This document shows, in pieces, positions 7,595 through 11,330 of a stretch of DNA of 11,330 bases. Origin of the DNA: SLAN01 sp046545955 (GTDB lineage Bacteria > Spirochaetota > Spirochaetia > DSM-27196 > SKKC01); the NCBI GenBank assembly GCA_046545955.1, contig JBKGYS010000087.1, positions 1 to 11,330 of the forward strand, written 5' to 3'. Every line of letters starts with the position of its first letter. The stretch's first letter is position 1. The position numbers were made by a program, and so were the translations under genes. A model generated the notes under the pieces. It was not told the origin of the DNA. It worked only from the letters and a program-made list of their open reading frames with translations, and made no database searches.

Positions 7595-7623
7595 AGAATA
7601 CCCGCTCGCTATTGCTCTGTCAA
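7595..7623 (-). promoter_or_regulatory. Sigma70-type promoter of rho-rpmE2, inside the end of the cinA-like gene
   Basis: The minus strand carries a perfect -35 TTGACA at 7623-7618, a 17-base spacer, and a -10 TATTCT (four of six consensus bases) at 7600-7595. This predicts a start near A7587. The -35 is made of the last sense codons of the cinA-like gene (GAG TTG ACA GAG CAA TAG). Confidence 0.65.
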
Positions 7624-8358
7624 CTCCGTCGTGACTCGCAATACCGCCGCGTGGCACGCGCCGACGGCAAGAAGGCGAACCTTACTGCGGTCGCCCCGGA
7701 AGTGCCGTTCGTTCGCTAGTTGCCTTCGACCCTGGGTCCCGGCGGCTACCCATACTGTCCCGACCGGCTTCGCTTCTGTTCCCCCGCCCGGCCCGGCGAT
7801 TCCTGAAACGGCTACCGCGGTATTCGCCGAGGACCGGTCGAGGGAAGCCTCGACAAGGCTACAGACCGTTTCCCGGCTAACCGCGCCGGTTGACTCGATG
7901 ATCTCGGGGGGAACACCGATTCGGATCTTTGCTTCATTCGAATAGACGATGAATCCACCCCATAGAACCGAGGAGCTTCCCGGAACCTCGGTGAGGGTTG
8001 CGGTGACAAGCCCCGCAGTACAGCTTTCGGCTGCCACAAGAAAAACGCCGGCGCTTTTCATTCGTCGAACCACCGCTTCAAGGTAGGTCTCTATCGAGGA
8101 AAACACCGCAACCGGCTGCACATCCGCGTTATCCGAGAACCGCGAAAGCCGTGCTATCGCGGACTCGAGCTCGCGGTGGGACCCGCGAATCTCGGTCCCC
8201 ATTGAAAACGACCTGAGACCGACTGTCGCACACTCGGGCTCGAGTGCACCGCGAACGTCGTCGACGTCCATACCGGGAATACACGCTACGGTATGGGCGT
8301 TTTCGCCGGCTGTTTCAACGGCACCTTCGAACCCGAAGACGGAGTCGGTCAGCTGCAT
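7609..8358 (-). CDS. CinA C-terminal (PncC) family nicotinamide-nucleotide amidase-like protein
   Basis: Residues about 90-245 form the CinA C-terminal domain, which in PncC enzymes deamidates nicotinamide mononucleotide to nicotinate mononucleotide in NAD salvage. Visible motifs are AESCTAGL at 110-117 (predicted catalytic Ser112), VYSNEAKIRIGV at 138-149, SGIAGPGGGTEAKPVG at 185-200, and RGDR at 221-224. The 249-residue length is greater than stand-alone PncC (about 160) but shorter than full CinA (about 410). The MoaB-like N-terminal domain is absent. Residues 1-88 may be a divergent KH-type middle domain (GLRSFSMGTEIRGSHRELESA fits its strand-helix pattern), which is inference. The start at 8358 is set by the TAATG overlap with the bactofilin stop. 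A longer in-frame start at 8457 would lie wholly inside bactofilin and is rejected. It is the last gene of the response-regulator operon. Confidence 0.87.
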   Translation of the reverse strand: MQLTDSVFGFEGAVETAGENAHTVACIPGMDVDDVRGALEPECATVGLRSFSMGTEIRGSHRELESAIARLSRFSDNADVQPVAVFSSIETYLEAVVRRMKSAGVFLVAAESCTAGLVTATLTEVPGSSSVLWGGFIVYSNEAKIRIGVPPEIIESTGAVSRETVCSLVEASLDRSSANTAVAVSGIAGPGGGTEAKPVGTVWVAAGTQGRRQLANERHFRGDRSKVRLLAVGACHAAVLRVTTELTEQ

Positions 8359-8783
8359 TACCCGTCGGCCCTGAAAACGCCTTGAACGCTCTTTCGCAGC
8401 TGATTGGCCGGAACCGCGAAGATGTCCACGGCATTTACGTTCTTTATCATCTCGCACTTCCCTTCGAAAACGACACCTTCACCGATGTATACCTTTGAAG
8501 TCCGTACATTTCCGTAAATTTTCGCAGCGGGAAGCATCTCGACTCGCTCGGTTGCGTGCGCATTTCCTCTCAGTGTACCCCCGATGATAACCGATCGCGC
8601 CCGCACATCGGCTCGCACGACGGCGTTTTCATCGATATAGAGCAGGCCTTCCGACTCTATCTCGCCCTCGAATGTTCCGCTTACACGAAGTGAATCCCTG
8701 AACCGAAGCTTACCCTTGAGGTACGTTCCCGCTCCGATTCGAGTGGCCGTTTTAGCCCCTTTTACCGCCTGTTGTCTTGCCAT
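8358..8783 (-). CDS. Bactofilin (polymer-forming cytoskeletal protein)
   Basis: Bactofilins self-assemble into nucleotide-independent filaments, often membrane-bound, that localise cell-wall and morphogenesis proteins. The 141-residue product shows the right-handed beta-helix pattern from about residue 14 to 125, with short repeating units of hydrophobic-x-Gly (TRIGAGTYLKGKLRF, LRVSGTFEGEIES, VIIGGTLRGNAHA, AKIYGNVRTSKVYIGEGVVFEGKCE). The short polar N-terminus and C-terminal tail flanking the core are normal for the family. No membrane segment is seen. The ATG at 8783 has GGAG only one base upstream, which is too close. An AGG six bases upstream is the better candidate, so initiation may be weak. 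No upstream in-frame start offers an alternative. Its stop overlaps the start of the CinA-like gene and it follows the small TPR gene by 66 bases, which links cell-shape and signalling functions by context. Confidence 0.93.
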   Translation of the reverse strand: MARQQAVKGAKTATRIGAGTYLKGKLRFRDSLRVSGTFEGEIESEGLLYIDENAVVRADVRARSVIIGGTLRGNAHATERVEMLPAAKIYGNVRTSKVYIGEGVVFEGKCEMIKNVNAVDIFAVPANQLRKSVQGVFRADG

Positions 8784-8849
8784 ACTCCGCCTGTACCTGT
8801 TTTGTTCGCCATTGGCCGGGAATTCGTTATGTCACCGGCGATGGTTGTG

Positions 8850-9071
8850 CTATTTGCTCTGCATCTCGAACACCCCGTCCCAATCCTCCGAAGGAGGCGA
8901 TGCGAGGTAGTGTTCACACCGCTCGACGTACACTTTCGACGGCCCATCGTGGGGGTCACACGCGAGTGCCTCGCGAAAATGCTCGAGCGCATCGCGAAAC
9001 TGCATGCGCTTGTAGCATTTTCTCCCTTCGGCGAAGTGCTCGCACGCGAGACGCTTTTCCCGAGTCAACAT
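8850..9071 (-). CDS. Small TPR protein with cyclase-tail-like C-terminus
   Basis: The product has only 73 residues. One TPR-like helix pair occupies about 10-43 (CEHFAEGRKCYKRMQFRDAL then HFREALACDPHDG). A third helix with VYVERCEHYL follows, then the ending PPSEDWDGVFEMQSK. From memory, this PP-DWDGV-x-x-x-x-SK tail is found after TPRs at the C-terminus of class III adenylate/guanylate cyclases and related signalling proteins in spirochaetes. Here it stands alone without a catalytic domain. The start ATG directly follows the TGA of the response regulator with no base between, so translation is coupled and the protein is probably its partner. There is no signal peptide. The gene is real judging from the clear TPR and operon position, but its function is unknown. 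Confidence 0.82.
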   Translation of the reverse strand: MLTREKRLACEHFAEGRKCYKRMQFRDALEHFREALACDPHDGPSKVYVERCEHYLASPPSEDWDGVFEMQSK

Positions 9072-9794
9072 TCAGAGTTTCCCGCTACCAGTTTCGAAGC
9101 GCTCGCGATACTTGCGATCGAGCAGATCCACGGTAACTTCTTCGGCTTTGATTTCGTTTCCCTGACGCTTTAGATCGTCGATTTCACCCTTGAGCGCGTC
9201 GAGCGCCGTAATGGCAATATTCGCCTCTTCTTTCACGTCCGCGAGGAACTGGGACAGCTCCTCGCGATTGTCCGAGGAAACCGTATCGGCACGCTCGCGC
9301 AGTGACTCCATCGGACCGCGAAGCTTCTCGGTGAAGTACAGCAGTGACTGGTTAAGGGACTGCTCGACGGCAAGCCGCCGCTCGCGCCGGACTACCTGCT
9401 CCGCCATTTCACGGTGACGAAGCACCGCCTTTATTCGGGCAAGCACTTCCGAGAAGTTGAACGGCTTGGTTATGTAGTCCTCAACACCCAGCTCAAAGCC
9501 TTCAATTTTGTCCTTCACGTCATCCATAGCGGAAAACATGATTACGGGTACATCCCGGAGCGCGGCGTAGGTTTCCTCATTCTTCAGCGCCCGGGTCATT
9601 TCCCACCCGGTAAGCCGGGGCATGATATTGTCTACGATAATGAGGTCAGGGACTACATCGAGCGCGCGCTCGAGCCCTTCTTCGCCGTCCTGTGCCCGCT
9701 CCACGTCGAACCCAAGCTTCGAAAGCATTACTTCGAAAAAGTCGAGGTTAATCGGCTCGTCATCCACTATAAGAATCTTTTCGTTGCGTTCCAT
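9072..9794 (-). CDS. Response regulator: REC domain plus degenerate DHp-like helical region
   Basis: Residues 1 to about 125 form a complete receiver domain: acidic pocket Asp11/Asp12, phospho-acceptor Asp55 (IIVDNIMP), switch Ser88 (MFSAMDD) and Lys110 in TKPF. It should accept phosphate from a histidine kinase that is not in this window. No DNA-binding or GGDEF output domain follows. Instead residues about 126-220 are charged helices. The segment FTEKLRGPMESL (154-165) aligns with the HisKA box (HELRTPL), but Glu156 stands where the phospho-histidine should be. The following helix (EELSQFLADVKEEANIAI) resembles DHp helix 2. No HATPase domain is present, so it is probably a dimeric adaptor-type regulator. 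It starts 56 bases after the MFS gene and is directly adjacent to the small TPR gene. Confidence 0.92.
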   Translation of the reverse strand: MERNEKILIVDDEPINLDFFEVMLSKLGFDVERAQDGEEGLERALDVVPDLIIVDNIMPRLTGWEMTRALKNEETYAALRDVPVIMFSAMDDVKDKIEGFELGVEDYITKPFNFSEVLARIKAVLRHREMAEQVVRRERRLAVEQSLNQSLLYFTEKLRGPMESLRERADTVSSDNREELSQFLADVKEEANIAITALDALKGEIDDLKRQGNEIKAEEVTVDLLDRKYRERFETGSGKL

Positions 9795-9804
9795 AATTCA
9801 GTTC

Positions 9805-9819
9805 CGTTCCCGGGGAACG
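9805..9819. promoter_or_regulatory. 15-bp palindrome, candidate operator before the response regulator
   Basis: CGTTCCC-G-GGGAACG is a perfect inverted repeat with 7-base arms and one centre base. It lies 11-25 bases upstream of the response regulator ATG and overlaps the predicted transcription start. It could be an operator, or an RNA hairpin near the weak ribosome site (GGAACTGAATT before ATG). No function is proven. Confidence 0.45.
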
Positions 9820-9824
9820 CTATG

Positions 9825-9854
9825 ATTGTTCAACAGGCGTACACACCTTGTCAA
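9825..9854 (-). promoter_or_regulatory. Candidate promoter of the response-regulator/TPR/bactofilin/cinA-like operon
   Basis: A perfect TTGACA (9854-9849, minus strand) overlaps the MFS stop codon. After an 18-base spacer comes AACAAT (9830-9825, four of six -10 bases). The predicted start is near 9818. The layout mirrors the rho promoter, which also overlaps the end of the preceding gene. Confidence 0.4.
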
Positions 9855-11230
9855 TTCAATGCCTTCGCCGATACCCGGTTCGGATTATCCGCGACGAAGC
9901 CCGCGAGGCCGAGCAGAAAGCATAATGGCGCAAAGACCCAGGCGATAGTTGAGAAGCTTCCGGAAGCATCGCGAACGAGGCTGAACGCGTACGGCCCGAG
10001 CGCGCTACCGGCGACCATCCAGGCGGTATTAAACCCTGAAATCGCTCCGAGGTTGCGCGTACCATAGAACCGTGGCCATACGACAATGTGGTTAATGCCG
10101 AACATTGCCATTGCCACACCCTTCGAAGCGACCAGGAGCGGGTACCCGGCGGTGGTAACGGGCAGGATAATAAGGGCCACGAGGAAGGCCGCCAGGGCGA
10201 CACCGTGAACGACGGCGAAATACTTAAGCCGCATATAGTCGCTGAGAATGCTGCCGAGGGGTTGAATGCTCACGCTCACTACCGCGGCGGGCAAAAGCAC
10301 CGCGAGTGCGGCCGTTCTACCGACGCCCGATTCCGCCATAACAGCGACAATATGGAAGGTGAAACCGGTAATGAGCATAGACGAGAGTGAGACCACGAGG
10401 TTGAACACCCAGAACGACCTCGTTCGGAGCGCCTCCGAGAGCGTGTACTGATGCTCGGGACGCATCGGCTCACTCGTAGGCCTCAGGCCGACGCCACGCA
10501 GCGCGCGTTTCGCGCGGTCGACAAGCGCCGAGAAGGGAGAATACCGGTTCGCAGTCGGTGCCTGCGACGAAGCATCGACCTCAAAAATCCCTTCGGAACC
10601 TTTCGGGTCCCGGAACACCGCGAGCGCGAGGACGCCGACAAACGCGACGATGACAAGGCCGAGTATGTTCCAGCTTCCCTGCCATCCGAATCGATCGATC
10701 ATTGAATCGACGAGCTGTGGCGCGTAGGAGAAGCTCAGAGGAATGCCGACCGACAGCACCGCATTCGCGGCTCCTCGACGATCGTCGTACCATTTCATGA
10801 TCATGGTACGGCCGACGAGCGAAAGCATGCCCTGGCCCCAGAACCGAATAAGAAAAAACCCCGCCGACATAATCAAAAGCGCGGCGAAACTATCGCTTAT
10901 TCCGGAGATAAGACCGCCGAGCGATACTCCAGCAAGACGCTGCGTAAGAGCGGGAGCCCGGGTAAGGAGCATGAGACTCAACCCAAGGGCAACCGCCGAT
11001 ACTGCGCCGGTAACGCGCGAACCGGACCGGTCGTAAACCCTGCCCGCGGGCGTCAGTACGAACGCGCTGATGATCGTTCCGATAAGATAGGCGAGACTCA
11101 TATTCACGCGGGAAAGCGGAAGCGCGTCGATAAGGGCGTCTATAAACGCGCTTACCCCGGCGGTCTGGCCGGGAAAACTCGCGATCATGCCGAGAAGCCC
11201 GGCTGCAAGGTAGATTCGTCGTTGCTTCAT
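9851..11230 (-). CDS. Major facilitator superfamily transporter
   Basis: The 459-residue product is very hydrophobic and has about twelve membrane segments in two halves, split by a polar cytoplasmic loop at about 207-270. The MFS motif A is clear after helix 2: GRVYDRSGSR at 63-72. The segments RFWGQGMLSLVGRTMIMKWY (129-148) and PRFYGTRNLGAISGFNTAW (386-404) resemble the monocarboxylate/oxalate-formate (OFA/MCT-like) branch, so the substrate may be an organic anion. This is only a family-level guess. Ile/Val/Ala content and the positively charged cytoplasmic loops fit the usual topology. The start ATG has only a weak purine run (AGAAAGAC). It is the first visible gene of the right-hand minus-strand group and is separated from the response regulator by 56 bases. 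An array of 15-bp repeats lies upstream. Confidence 0.93.
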   Translation of the reverse strand: MKQRRIYLAAGLLGMIASFPGQTAGVSAFIDALIDALPLSRVNMSLAYLIGTIISAFVLTPAGRVYDRSGSRVTGAVSAVALGLSLMLLTRAPALTQRLAGVSLGGLISGISDSFAALLIMSAGFFLIRFWGQGMLSLVGRTMIMKWYDDRRGAANAVLSVGIPLSFSYAPQLVDSMIDRFGWQGSWNILGLVIVAFVGVLALAVFRDPKGSEGIFEVDASSQAPTANRYSPFSALVDRAKRALRGVGLRPTSEPMRPEHQYTLSEALRTRSFWVFNLVVSLSSMLITGFTFHIVAVMAESGVGRTAALAVLLPAAVVSVSIQPLGSILSDYMRLKYFAVVHGVALAAFLVALIILPVTTAGYPLLVASKGVAMAMFGINHIVVWPRFYGTRNLGAISGFNTAWMVAGSALGPYAFSLVRDASGSFSTIAWVFAPLCFLLGLAGFVADNPNRVSAKALN

Positions 11231-11260
11231 TTCGTATTGTCTTTCTGCGAATGTCTATTT

Positions 11261-11330
11261 CGTTATCCGGCCGGGCGTTATCCGGCCGGGCGTTATCCGG
11301 CCGGGCGTTATCCGGCCGGGCGTTATCCGG
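11261..11330. repeat. 15-bp tandem repeat running off the right edge
   Basis: The unit CGTTATCCGGCCGGG occurs at 11261-11275, 11276-11290, 11291-11305 and 11306-11320, with a further 10 bases to the window end. All copies are identical. Each contains the 8-base palindrome CCGGCCGG. The array begins 31 bases upstream of the MFS start codon, so it lies in the likely promoter or leader region of that gene. Total length is unknown because the window ends inside it. Confidence 0.95.

Noticed and set aside
7321..7719. Plus-strand ORF with a strongly hydrophobic, membrane-like segment over the rho leader
   Set aside because: The hydrophobicity follows from the complement of an A/C-rich leader, which gives Leu, Ile, Phe and Cys codons. 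There is no Shine-Dalgarno, and the frame continues antisense into the cinA-like gene.
8359..8457. N-terminal extension of the cinA-like gene
   Set aside because: The extra 33 residues are Arg-rich and lie wholly inside bactofilin in another frame. The TAATG junction at 8358 is the natural start.

Overview
The window looks like a chromosomal segment from a moderately GC-rich spirochaete, probably a free-living Spirochaetaceae-type organism. This is judged from protein style only: a Rho factor with a very long low-complexity N-terminus, an apolipoprotein N-acyltransferase, bactofilin, many small TPR proteins, and a TPR tail resembling that of spirochaetal cyclases. No rRNA, tRNA, CRISPR array, transposase or prophage gene was seen. 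Twelve protein genes fill almost the whole window. Eleven are on the minus strand; only lnt is on the plus strand.

Left block (minus strand, about 3212 down to 1): a galactokinase-family GHMP kinase, surE, a cytoplasmic TPR protein, and a secreted TPR/beta-propeller protein cut by the left edge. Gaps are 31, 17 and 1 bases, so this is probably one operon. A 240-base divergent intergenic region separates it from lnt, which runs rightward.

Middle: lnt (3453-5033) converges on rpmE (5243-5491, minus). The space between them carries a degenerate 31-bp tandem repeat. rpmE sits just behind rho (5505-7331, minus) and has its Shine-Dalgarno at the rho stop codon. rho is preceded by a leader of about 256 bases and a near-consensus sigma70 promoter buried in the end of the upstream cinA-like gene. 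The distal leader is A/C-rich and G-poor, as expected of a Rho-loading site, which suggests autoregulation by Rho.

Right block (minus strand, 11230 down to 7609): an MFS permease, a response regulator with an apparently degenerate histidine-kinase dimerisation region, a 73-residue TPR protein, a bactofilin, and a CinA/PncC-type amidase. The last four are adjacent or overlapping (TGA|ATG, TAATG) and probably form an operon. A candidate promoter for them overlaps the MFS stop codon, and a 15-bp palindrome lies at its predicted start site. The window ends inside a perfect 15-bp tandem repeat upstream of the MFS gene.

Most genes are ordinary housekeeping or signalling genes. No clearly new system is visible. 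The points worth a second look are the rho leader, the two intergenic tandem repeats, the altered sugar-binding residues of the galactokinase homologue, the pseudo-DHp response regulator with its TPR/bactofilin/PncC neighbours, and the palindromic element before the response regulator.
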